Shown here piece by piece: positions 1 through 7,814 of a DNA stretch of 43,788 nucleotides (position 1 is the first letter of the stretch; each line of letters opens with the position of its first letter). The translations under genes and the position numbers were made by a program. This DNA comes from an uncultured Lutibacter sp. (GTDB lineage Bacteria; Bacteroidota; Bacteroidia; Flavobacteriales; Flavobacteriaceae), in the NCBI GenBank assembly GCA_947311835.1, contig CAMZLV010000002.1:1-43788 (forward strand), given 5' to 3'. The notes under the pieces are model-generated. The model was given only the letters and a program-made list of their open reading frames with translations, was not told the DNA's origin and made no database searches.

Positions 1-633
1 GTTTTAAATGATGTAGGAGCCGTAAAAATTGGAAATTCTATCTTTAAAGTGTTTGATGGTGGAGTTGCCGAAATTACAGATGGTGATATCAACACCTTAA
101 ATCTTATTGCTTTTGACAGATGTATAGAGATAGAACAAAGACGATTAGAAAATTTAGTAATATCTGGCGGATGTGGAAGTTCAAGTACTGGTGGTGGTAA
201 TAATGGTGGAGGAAATACCACACCACCTTCTTCTTGTTTTTCTAATGGTGTAAGCAGATACAATTGGGATACTGCTTCAAAACGTAAAATGAAAGGTGTA
301 GTAAAATCTGTATATAGTCCTGCTTTATGGGGAGTTAAAGTAAAGTCAAAAACCAAATTTTACAAAAAAGTTTGGGGAGTTTGGTTAAGACAACGTTCAG
401 ACTTAACAGCTGCTTTGAGCGGTTATTATGATGCTTATGACGTAAGTGACTGTGGTGCTAATGCTTTTTATTTTGATGAGAATGTAAATTTTGTTTACAA
501 AGAAAATAAGTCTAAAGCAAAATATGTAATAAATGTTAATCCTGCTGGGCAATATTTTTTAATACAAGACAATAAAGTAAAAGGTGTACATAAAGAAAAA
601 TCAAACAGAAGAGAACATTATTTAAAAGATTAA
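1..633 (+). CDS. hypothetical protein, C-terminal part (5' end outside the window); Gly/Ser/Asn-rich linker
   Basis: Frame 1 is open from base 1 (VLNDVGAVKIGNSIFKVFDGG...) to the stop at 631-633; the track start at 49 is a GTG inside this frame. Contains a GGGNNGGGNTTPP linker. Confidence 0.7.
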   Translation, partial: VLNDVGAVKIGNSIFKVFDGGVAEITDGDINTLNLIAFDRCIEIEQRRLENLVISGGCGSSSTGGGNNGGGNTTPPSSCFSNGVSRYNWDTASKRKMKGVVKSVYSPALWGVKVKSKTKFYKKVWGVWLRQRSDLTAALSGYYDAYDVSDCGANAFYFDENVNFVYKENKSKAKYVINVNPAGQYFLIQDNKVKGVHKEKSNRREHYLKD

Positions 634-637
634 ATAT

Positions 638-1426
638 ATGAATTATTTAAATCAGTTTAAAACGACTATGAGCATATTGCTCATAGTTGTTTTAACAACA
701 ACAATACACGCTCAAGAAAACGCAACCGATTTTTTAAAAGACTATTATCCAGTTGGTGCATTTGTGCAATATACTAACAATGCTAAAGGAGAGGTTGTTA
801 AAGAAGATCCAACAGTTAATTATGATTTACTTTCGTATGTTTCGGCTCAATATGGAATCGCTTTTAATGTATTACAATCAAAAAAATGGAATTTCAAAAT
901 TGGATTGGTGTTAAAGGACAAGAAAGAGAAAGTTGCCTTTAATTTTACACAGGAGCAAACTGGAGGAAATGTTAATTATATCTATACTGAGACTGTAAGT
1001 GGTGACGATACGATGTGGTCTTTTCCATTAATAGCTGAGTATATAGTACCGATATCAAACAAAGTAAAATGGATTATTGCACCAAATTTTACCGTTTCAT
1101 ATTATAAAGATTTTGGAGGTTACGGTTTAAATTCAAGAGAAGGAACTAGAATTTGGAATTTCATCGACAACCGTTCAAAAAAGTGGTTTCATTCAAGTGC
1201 TGAAATAAGTACAGGTTTTTATTTTCTATTCAAGCATATAATGCTACAGCCAGAAATACGCTATAGCAAAAGTTTTAATACACTCAAAAGTGGTAGTTAT
1301 ACTACCGAAAACTATAGAACAAACCCAAGTAGTTCAACAGGTACTTTTACACAAAATGGAGATTATTGGGGTTTTTCATTAACCATATATGTAAAAAAGA
1401 AAGGTAAAAATAAGAAAGGTAACTGA
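638..1426 (+). CDS. hypothetical exported outer-membrane beta-barrel-like protein
   Basis: Signal peptide MNYLNQFKTTMSILLIVVLTTTIHAQ; alternating aromatic/polar strands (FNFKIGLVLKD, HIMLQPEIRYSKSF, YWGFSLTIYVKK); 4 nt after the upstream stop. Confidence 0.7.
   Translation: MNYLNQFKTTMSILLIVVLTTTIHAQENATDFLKDYYPVGAFVQYTNNAKGEVVKEDPTVNYDLLSYVSAQYGIAFNVLQSKKWNFKIGLVLKDKKEKVAFNFTQEQTGGNVNYIYTETVSGDDTMWSFPLIAEYIVPISNKVKWIIAPNFTVSYYKDFGGYGLNSREGTRIWNFIDNRSKKWFHSSAEISTGFYFLFKHIMLQPEIRYSKSFNTLKSGSYTTENYRTNPSSSTGTFTQNGDYWGFSLTIYVKKKGKNKKGN
657..695 (+). other. 17-bp stem-loop (one G.U) inside the 5' coding region of the 638 gene
   Basis: TTAAAACGACTATGAGC - ATATT - GCTCATAGTTGTTTTAA. Confidence 0.85.
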
Positions 1427-1433
1427 TTTTAAA

Positions 1434-1478
1434 ATGTCATTCTGAGTGAAACGAAGAATCTTTAATGATATAAACGCT
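1434..1478 (+). repeat. 45-bp intergenic repeat, copy 1 (ATGTCATTCTGAGTGAAACGAAGAATCTTTAATGATATAAACGCT)
   Basis: Identical to 2438-2482; degenerate copy around 5841-5886. Confidence 0.9.
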
Positions 1479-1731
1479 TTAGCATTAACAATTTGATGAT
1501 AGTTAAAACAGGATAAAAAATAACTTTCTTTTTTTGTTTCACGACATGTAGTTTTTATTCAGTTATTTTTATTTTTAAAACCATTCTCTTGTGTATAATT
1601 CTTGTAATTCCAACATTATTTTTTAAAAAACAACTATAAATAAGGATGTTTTGATTCGTTTTCATTCCAAGCACCCTTATTTTGTATGTGAATTAAGGTT
1701 GAAAATATTATAAAATTCCAAAAATAAAACA

Positions 1732-1739
1732 TAAATTTG
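1732..1739 (+). promoter_or_regulatory. Bacteroidetes-type -7 element TAAATTTG upstream of the TA module
   Basis: Matches TAnnTTTG; no well-spaced -33 TTG seen. Confidence 0.45.
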
Positions 1740-1755
1740 TATCCAATTAGATACA
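1738..1755. promoter_or_regulatory. putative TA operator, inverted repeat TGTATC-N6-GATACA
   Basis: Perfect 6-bp dyad directly downstream of/overlapping the -7 element and just before ATG 1761. Confidence 0.5.
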
Positions 1756-1760
1756 GTTAT

Positions 1761-2060
1761 ATGTTTTTTGTAGAGAAAACACCAGAATTTGACAAATGGT
1801 TGAGAAAGTTAAAAGACTTAAAAGCCAAAGCAAAAATTTTATTCAGAATTCATAAAATTGAAAACGATGGACATTTTGGAGATTGTAAATATGTTGGTGA
1901 AGGAATCCGAGAATTACGAGTGAATTTTGCCAAAGGTTATAGAGTTTACTTCGTAGAAAGAAAAGGAAAAATCGTTATACTTCTAATAGGCGGAGATAAA
2001 TCTACTCAAAATAAGGATATTTTGAAAGCAAAAGAAATTTGGAAAAAATTAAATAATTAG
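1761..2060 (+). CDS. type II toxin, RelE/ParE superfamily (addiction module killer protein-like)
   Basis: MFFVEKTPEFDKWLRKLKD...GDCKYVGEGIRELRVNFAKGYRVYFVERKGKIVILLIGGDKSTQNKDILKAKEIW is typical of the family. ATG at 1761 preferred over track TTG 1737, which lies in the promoter/operator. Confidence 0.88.
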   Translation: MFFVEKTPEFDKWLRKLKDLKAKAKILFRIHKIENDGHFGDCKYVGEGIRELRVNFAKGYRVYFVERKGKIVILLIGGDKSTQNKDILKAKEIWKKLNN

Positions 2061-2065
2061 AAAAA

Positions 2066-2350
2066 ATGAACACTTCAAAATTTGACATAGCAGATTATTT
2101 AGATAGTAAAGAAATGATTGCTGAATATTTAAATACTATTTTAGAAGACGGAAATAATGCAGATGTAATAATTGCAATAGGACATATAGCTAAGGCAATT
2201 GGAATGACTAAAATTTCGGAAGAAACAGGATTAAGCAGGTCAAGTTTATACAAAGCACTGTCTGCAGGATCGAAACCTCAATTTGCAACAATAATGAAAG
2301 TGTTAAAAGCAATTGGAGGGCAAATTCAAGTAAATCCAATATCTGCTTAA
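2066..2350 (+). CDS. antitoxin of the preceding toxin, HTH (putative addiction module antidote protein)
   Basis: ITKISEETGLSRSSLYKALSAGSKPQFATIMKVLKAIGG HTH; 5 nt after the toxin stop. Confidence 0.87.
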   Translation: MNTSKFDIADYLDSKEMIAEYLNTILEDGNNADVIIAIGHIAKAIGMTKISEETGLSRSSLYKALSAGSKPQFATIMKVLKAIGGQIQVNPISA

Positions 2351-2437
2351 AAATGAAGATAGTTTTTTAGGATTGAGTCTATAAAAGAGAACGCAATCTA
2401 TAGAGGATTTTTTTTAAAATTAAAGATCTTAAATCTT

Positions 2438-2482
2438 ATGTCATTCTGAGTGAAACGAAGAATCTTTAATGATATAAACGCT
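2438..2482 (+). repeat. 45-bp intergenic repeat, copy 2
   Basis: Identical to 1434-1478, same orientation. Confidence 0.9.
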
Positions 2483-2595
2483 ACAACATATAGTATCCTT
2501 CCTTTTTATATTACCGTAGTTTGATGTAATTGTGGTAAAGAATACCTCACTTTGAATTTAACAAATAGCAATTAAAAATTATGGGTAGTTTTACT

Positions 2596-2961
2596 TTACT
2601 TCACAATATATTCTTGTATTAATACTTCCGTAGGAATATGAAGCGTAAAACTTATTTTTCTTATCATTTCCAAAGTCAATTTTCTCTTTTTATTCAAAAT
2701 TTCACTTACTCGGCTTTTAAACCCTACAACCTCTGCAAGGTCTTTCTGTTTCATTCCCATTTGCTCCATTCTGAATTTAATTGCTTCTATTGGATCTGGC
2801 ATTCCGATTGGGAAATGTTTGCTTTCATAAGTATCGATTAAAATTGATAAAATTTCAAGTTCATCTCCTTTTTGGGTTCCTTTTTTTGCGTCAAAAATCA
2901 ATTCAAGTCTGTTGAGTGCTTGTTGATAGTCTTTTTCGGTATTTATAGGCTTTATTTCCAT
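2596..2961 (-). CDS. higA: HigA-type antitoxin, helix-turn-helix
   Basis: DPIEAIKFRMEQMGMKQKDLAEVVGFKSRVSEILNKKRKLTLEMIRKIS is characteristic of HigA (COG5499-like). Confidence 0.9.
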   Translation of the reverse strand: MEIKPINTEKDYQQALNRLELIFDAKKGTQKGDELEILSILIDTYESKHFPIGMPDPIEAIKFRMEQMGMKQKDLAEVVGFKSRVSEILNKKRKLTLEMIRKISFTLHIPTEVLIQEYIVK

Positions 2962-2963
2962 TA

Positions 2964-3257
2964 TTATAATTCGTTAGCAATAATTTTATCATATTCTGCG
3001 TGCGTTCCAACAAACAATATCCAACATATTTGAAATTCAAAGTTTATTTTAACAATCAGCCGATATCTATTTCCTTTAATATTAAAAACTATTTTGTTGT
3101 CTTTTAAAATACTGGCATTAGGATATTCAAGTTTTAATTCATTGATGTTTTTCCAAGATGCTTTTTCGGTTTCACGATACCACGCTTTTAATTGTTCTTC
3201 GCAAGTAGCGTGTTTTTCCAAAAATTCTCGTAGTGTCCGCCTTGATATAACTCTCAC
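2964..3257 (-). CDS. higB: HigB-type mRNA interferase toxin (RelE superfamily)
   Basis: MRVISRRTLREFLEKHATCEEQLKAWYRETEKASW...IKGNRYRLIVKINF...ILFVGTHAEYDKI; 2 nt upstream of higA; GTG start. Confidence 0.9.
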   Translation of the reverse strand: MRVISRRTLREFLEKHATCEEQLKAWYRETEKASWKNINELKLEYPNASILKDNKIVFNIKGNRYRLIVKINFEFQICWILFVGTHAEYDKIIANEL

Positions 3258-3276
3258 ATTTTTATGTTCAATAATG

Positions 3277-3284
3277 CAAATATA
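3277..3284 (-). promoter_or_regulatory. -7 element TATATTTG for higBA
   Basis: CAAATATA on + strand, i.e. TATATTTG on minus, ~20 nt upstream of the higB start; no well-spaced -33. Confidence 0.4.
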
Positions 3285-3395
3285 CTAAAAAGTTCCCAAT
3301 ACGGTATATTTTTAATTATTTATTGTTACCAAACTTCCACAAATCACTTTGTTAAACACTATATTACCATCAGTAAGTTAAAATCAAATCCAACA

Positions 3396-3430
3396 TCTAA
3401 AGTCTAAAGTCTACAGTCTAACCTCTAAAA
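3396..3430 (+). repeat. degenerate heptad tandem repeat, 5 units of TCTAAAG
   Basis: TCTAAAG TCTAAAG TCTACAG TCTAACC TCTAAAA, exact 7-nt period. Confidence 0.8.
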
Positions 3431-3486
3431 TCCAGCACCAACCATCTTTTTCATCTCACAACACTAAATTACTACAAATCTTATCA

Positions 3487-3494
3487 TATATTTG
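3487..3494 (+). promoter_or_regulatory. -7 element TATATTTG upstream of pgk
   Basis: TAnnTTTG 29 nt before the pgk ATG; -33 not obvious. Confidence 0.4.
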
Positions 3495-3522
3495 CTATTC
3501 AATAAAAAAACCACGCAAAACA

Positions 3523-4710
3523 ATGGCAACAATCAACGATTTTAACTTTGAAAACAAAAAAGCCTTAATACGAGTAGATTTTAACGTTCCTTTAGACGAT
3601 GCTTTTAAAGTAACAGATACAACTCGAATAGAAGCGGCAAAACCAACGATTATAAAGATACTAGAAGATGGAGGAAGTTGCGTTTTAATGTCTCATTTAG
3701 GACGTCCAAAAGGGATTTCTCCTGAATTTTCATTACAGCATATAGTAGAAACGGTTAGCGAAGTTATTGGCGTTCAAGTAAAATTTGTAAATGATTGTAT
3801 TGGCGCTAAAGTTGAACAAGCAGTTGCAGCATTAGAAGCAGGAGAAATACTATTATTAGAAAACCTTCGGTTTTATGAAGAAGAAAAGAAAGGCGATGCA
3901 GCATTTGCCAAAAAACTATCAAAATTAGGAGATATTTATGTGAATGATGCGTTTGGAACAGCACATAGAGCACATGCCTCTACAACTGTTGTCGCTCAAT
4001 TTTTTAATGATAATAAATGCTTTGGAATTTTATTAGCTAAAGAAATAGAAAGCATCAATAAAGTATTAAACGATAATGAAAAACCAGTTACAGCCATTTT
4101 AGGAGGTGCAAAAGTATCATCAAAAATTGGAGTAATTGAAAATATTTTGGACAAAGTAGATCATATTATTGTTGGAGGCGGAATGACATTTACTTTTATC
4201 AAAGCCTTAGGCGGAAAGATTGGAAGTTCATTAGTAGAAGATGATAAAATGGAATTAGCCTTAGAAATTCTTGAAAAAGCCAAAGCCAAAAACACACAAA
4301 TTCATTTACCTATAGATGCTGTTATTGCAGATGCTTTTAGTAACGATGCAAGCATAAAAACAGTTGACACAACACAAATTCCTGATGGATGGATGGGATT
4401 GGATTGTGGACCAAAAACTTCAGAAAATTTTGCACACGTAATAGCCAATTCTAAGACCATTCTTTGGAACGGACCTTTAGGAGTTTTTGAATTAGAAAAT
4501 TTCGCAAAAGGAACCATTGAATTAGGAATTGCAATTGCTGAAGCCACTAAAAACGGTGCGTTTTCACTTGTTGGAGGAGGAGATTCAGTAGCAGCAGTTA
4601 AACAATTCGGTTTTGCTAATAAAGTAAGTTATGTTTCAACAGGAGGAGGCGCAATGCTAGAGATGTTAGAAGGAAAAACACTTCCAGGAATTGAGGCGAT
4701 TCTTAAATAG
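3523..4710 (+). CDS. pgk: phosphoglycerate kinase
   Basis: [88 protein letters not shown]. Confidence 0.99.
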   Translation: MATINDFNFENKKALIRVDFNVPLDDAFKVTDTTRIEAAKPTIIKILEDGGSCVLMSHLGRPKGISPEFSLQHIVETVSEVIGVQVKFVNDCIGAKVEQAVAALEAGEILLLENLRFYEEEKKGDAAFAKKLSKLGDIYVNDAFGTAHRAHASTTVVAQFFNDNKCFGILLAKEIESINKVLNDNEKPVTAILGGAKVSSKIGVIENILDKVDHIIVGGGMTFTFIKALGGKIGSSLVEDDKMELALEILEKAKAKNTQIHLPIDAVIADAFSNDASIKTVDTTQIPDGWMGLDCGPKTSENFAHVIANSKTILWNGPLGVFELENFAKGTIELGIAIAEATKNGAFSLVGGGDSVAAVKQFGFANKVSYVSTGGGAMLEMLEGKTLPGIEAILK

Positions 4711-4784
4711 TTTAAAATTTTACTATTGAATTGTGTAATGGACGATTACACGATTAAACAACTTAACAATTACACAATAAAAAC

Positions 4785-5825
4785 ATGAAATACACGACAC
4801 TACCAAATACAGATATAAAAACCAGTAAAATATGCCTTGGCACAATGACTTGGGGAAATCAGAATACCGAAGCAGAAGGTCACGAGCAAATGGATTATGC
4901 TTTAGAACAAGGTGTAAACTTTTTTGATACTGCTGAGTTGTATTCAGTACCTGCAACAGCAGAAACCTATGGAGCAACTGAAAAAATTATAGGAACTTGG
5001 TTTAAAAAAACAGGTAATAGAGATAAAGTTGTATTGGCAAGTAAAATTGCAGGAGCAGGAGATTATACAGCACATATTCGTAAAGATGGATTTAGTAAAA
5101 GAGCCCTTACAGAAGCGATAGAAAACAGTCTAACACGCTTACAAACTGATTATATTGACTTGTATCAATTGCATTGGCCAGAACGTGGCGTAAACTGCTT
5201 TGGAACGCGAGATTATCCGTATAAAACTTCAACAAAAGAAGCTGAAAATCATCTTGAAATATTAGAAACACTTCAAGATTTTATCAAACAAGGAAAAATC
5301 AAACATATCGGACTTTCAAACGAAACACCTTGGGGAACGATGAAATACTTGCAAACAGCCAAAGAACATAACCTACCGAGAATGGTAACTATCCAAAATT
5401 CATACTCGTTAATTCATCGCGCGTATGAATACGGAATGTCAGAAGTTTCTATGCGCGAAAACGTTGGTTTATTAGCGTATTCACCATTAGCACAAGGTGT
5501 TTTATCAGGCAAATATCTTAATGGAAAATTACCAGAAGGCGCCAGAGGAACCTTGTTTCCAAATTTTATTGCACGTTATAAAACTCCTGGAGCTGAAAAA
5601 GCCGTTTTAGAATATCAAAAAATTGCAGCGAAATATGGAATGACATTATCAGAACTCTCCTTGGCATTTGTAAACCAATTACCATTTGTAACAAGTAATA
5701 TTATTGGCGCAACCAAAATGAGTCAATTAAAAGAAAACATAAACAGTATTAATATCGATTTATCGGATGAAATTATTGCTGAAATTAACGCAGTCCATAC
5801 ATTAATTCCGAATCCTGCGCCGTAA
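4785..5825 (+). CDS. aldo/keto reductase, Tas-like NADP(H)-dependent
   Basis: LGTMTWGNQNTEAE, FFDTAELYSVP, SLTRLQTDYIDLYQLHWPERGVNCFG, GKIKHIGLSNE, ends IPNPAP; resembles E. coli Tas along its length. Confidence 0.95.
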   Translation: MKYTTLPNTDIKTSKICLGTMTWGNQNTEAEGHEQMDYALEQGVNFFDTAELYSVPATAETYGATEKIIGTWFKKTGNRDKVVLASKIAGAGDYTAHIRKDGFSKRALTEAIENSLTRLQTDYIDLYQLHWPERGVNCFGTRDYPYKTSTKEAENHLEILETLQDFIKQGKIKHIGLSNETPWGTMKYLQTAKEHNLPRMVTIQNSYSLIHRAYEYGMSEVSMRENVGLLAYSPLAQGVLSGKYLNGKLPEGARGTLFPNFIARYKTPGAEKAVLEYQKIAAKYGMTLSELSLAFVNQLPFVTSNIIGATKMSQLKENINSINIDLSDEIIAEINAVHTLIPNPAP

Positions 5826-5840
5826 AACACACATGTAATT

Positions 5841-5913
5841 TATCATTCTAAATATAACGAAGAATATCACGATATAAAGGCTCTTAACTTTGTACCTTAT
5901 TCAGAATGGCAAT
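5841..5913. repeat. degenerate member of the CATTCTGA...ACGAAGAATC intergenic repeat family with inverted terminal end
   Basis: TATCATTCTaaatataACGAAGAATatcacGATATAAagGCT parallels 1434-1478; TTATTCAGAATGGCAATA is inverted relative to the start. Confidence 0.6.
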
Positions 5914-5930
5914 AAGTATAAAATCAAACA

Positions 5931-6692
5931 ATGACCAATCAAGAACTCAAAGAATTTTTAGACGCAAAAGTTGTGCAATACAACAATCCGAAGTTTATTG
6001 AGTCAGATCCTATTCAAATTCCACATCAATTTTCAAAAAAAGAAGATATTGAAATTGCAGCCTTTTTGATTGCTACCATTGCTTGGGGAAAACGTCAAAT
6101 GATAATCAAAAATGCTCATAAAATGATGGAAATTATGGGTAATTCACCATATGATTTTGTTTTAAACCATCAAGAAAAAGACTTACAAAATATACAGTTT
6201 GTGCATCGTACTTTTAATGCGATTGATTTTACGTTTTTTATAAAATCATTGCAAAATATTTATGAAAATCACAAGGGTTTAGAAGCGGTATTTTCTCTTT
6301 TTCCTTCGGATGAAAATCACAAGCAAACAATTCATAATTTTAAGAACGTGTTTTTTGAAATTCCGCATCAACAGCGCACAACCAAACACGTTTCAGATCC
6401 TATGAAGGGTAGCGCCTCAAAACGAATTAATATGTTTTTACGTTGGATGGTACGGCATGATAATTCAGGAGTAGATTTTGGACTGTGGAACGCAATTCCA
6501 ATGTCAAAACTCTCTTGTCCGTTAGACGTACATAGTGGAAATGTAGCACGAAAATTAGGACTTTTAAATCGTAAACAAAACGATTGGAAAGCGTTAGAAG
6601 AGTTAGATACAAGTTTACGTAAACTCGATGCAAAAGACCCATCAAAATATGACTTTGCACTCTTTGGTTTAGGGGTTTTTGAAGGGTTTTAG
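5931..6692 (+). CDS. TIGR02757 (DUF2400) family protein
   Basis: FLIATIAWGKRQMIIKNAHKMMEIMGNSPYDFV, KGSASKRINMFLRWMVRHDNSGVDFGLW, MSKLSCPLDVHSGNVARKLGLL. Confidence 0.9.
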   Translation: MTNQELKEFLDAKVVQYNNPKFIESDPIQIPHQFSKKEDIEIAAFLIATIAWGKRQMIIKNAHKMMEIMGNSPYDFVLNHQEKDLQNIQFVHRTFNAIDFTFFIKSLQNIYENHKGLEAVFSLFPSDENHKQTIHNFKNVFFEIPHQQRTTKHVSDPMKGSASKRINMFLRWMVRHDNSGVDFGLWNAIPMSKLSCPLDVHSGNVARKLGLLNRKQNDWKALEELDTSLRKLDAKDPSKYDFALFGLGVFEGF

Positions 6693-6762
6693 CACTATCT
6701 AAAACATAGTCTTTTATCCTATATCTTAAAGTGAAAAGGTCTTATAATCTTTCATAAAAAAA

Positions 6763-7731
6763 CTAATAACCCACTTTTTCGCGAACGCGTGTTAATACAC
6801 CTTGTGCTACTTTTCGTGCTTTTTCGGCGCCAATTTCTAAGGCTTTATCAATTTCGTTGAGGTTATTCATATAATAATTATAACGCTCACGTTCTTTAGC
6901 AAACACATCTATTAGGAGTTCAAAAAACGCTTGTTTTGCGTGTCCGTAGCCATAATTTCCACCTTCATAATTAGCGCGCATTGTTGCTATTTGCTCATCA
7001 GAAGCAATTAATTTATACAAAGCGAATAAATTACAAGTTTCAGGATTTTTAGGCTCTTCAAGAGGAGTAGAGTCTGTTTGAATTTTCATTACCTGTTTGC
7101 GTAATTTTTTATCAGAAAGAAAAATATCGATAATATTCCCTTGCGATTTACTCATTTTTCCACCATTTGTTCCAGGAACATACATTGTACCTTCTTGTAC
7201 TTTTGCTTCTGGCGGAACCAACGTTTTTCCCATTTGATGGTTAAATCTATTGGCAACATCTCGCGTCATTTCAAGATGCTGTAATTGATCTTTACCTACA
7301 GGAACAACTTCGGCATCATATAACAAAATATCGGCAGCCATAAGCATTGGATACGAAAACAGACCTGAATTTACGTCTTCTAATCTATCTGCTTTGTCTT
7401 TAAATGAATGCGCTAAGGTTAACCGTTGGTACGGATAAAAACAACTTAAATACCAACTCAATTCGGTAACTTCAGGTATATCAGATTGACGATAAAAAAC
7501 AGTTTTTTCTATATCTAATCCACACGCCAACCATGCAGCAGCAGTGCTATAGGTGTTTTCTCGTAAGGTTTTACCGTCTTTTATTTGCGTAAGTGAGTGC
7601 ATATCTGCAATAAAAAGAAACGATTCATTTTTACCGTTTTTAGCAAGTTCAATTGCTGGTTTTATAGCACCTAAAATATTACCTAAGTGTGGTGTTCCTG
7701 TACTTTGTACTCCTGTAAGAATTCTTGACAT
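6763..7731 (-). CDS. trpS: tryptophan--tRNA ligase
   Basis: RILTGVQSTGTPHLGNILGAI, ADMHSLT, YPMLMAADILLYDAEVVPVGKDQLQHLEMTRDVA, KMSKSQGNIIDIF. Confidence 0.98.
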   Translation of the reverse strand: MSRILTGVQSTGTPHLGNILGAIKPAIELAKNGKNESFLFIADMHSLTQIKDGKTLRENTYSTAAAWLACGLDIEKTVFYRQSDIPEVTELSWYLSCFYPYQRLTLAHSFKDKADRLEDVNSGLFSYPMLMAADILLYDAEVVPVGKDQLQHLEMTRDVANRFNHQMGKTLVPPEAKVQEGTMYVPGTNGGKMSKSQGNIIDIFLSDKKLRKQVMKIQTDSTPLEEPKNPETCNLFALYKLIASDEQIATMRANYEGGNYGYGHAKQAFFELLIDVFAKERERYNYYMNNLNEIDKALEIGAEKARKVAQGVLTRVREKVGY

Positions 7732-7800
7732 TTGTTTTTAACTTTTTGTAAAAGCAAAAATACATATTTCAATACGATTATTTTAAACGAAATTAATTAG

Positions 7801-7808
7801 TATTTTTG
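7801..7808 (+). promoter_or_regulatory. -7 element TATTTTTG 6 nt before ATG 7815
   Basis: Matches TAnnTTTG; no -33 TTG at ideal spacing. Confidence 0.4.
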
Positions 7809-7814
7809 GCTTTA

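Noticed and set aside
1737-1760. TTG start of the toxin as given in the ORF track
   Set aside because: It falls inside a -7 element and operator-like dyad; ATG 1761 gives the family-typical N-terminus.
2371-2415. Terminator-like sequence after the first antitoxin (GATTG..CAATC / TCTATA..TATAGA then T8)
   Set aside because: Stems of only 5-6 bp that compete with each other; not strong enough to call.
1434-2482. IS element or integrase-based mobile element around the TA genes
   Set aside because: No transposase or integrase and no terminal inverted repeats of IS type; only the 45-bp repeats support mobility.
2638-2841. + strand ORFs opposite higA/higB (2638-2841 and 3094-3288)
   Set aside because: Antisense to confidently identified TA genes; composition not protein-like.
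4302-4547. Antisense ORF inside pgk (and similar antisense ORFs at 6427, 11760, 12290, 13379, 15293, 29163, 32787, 34820, 39647, 43399)
   Set aside because: Each lies opposite a well-supported conserved gene, has no recognisable family and no promoter that I could see; expected from AT-rich coding DNA.
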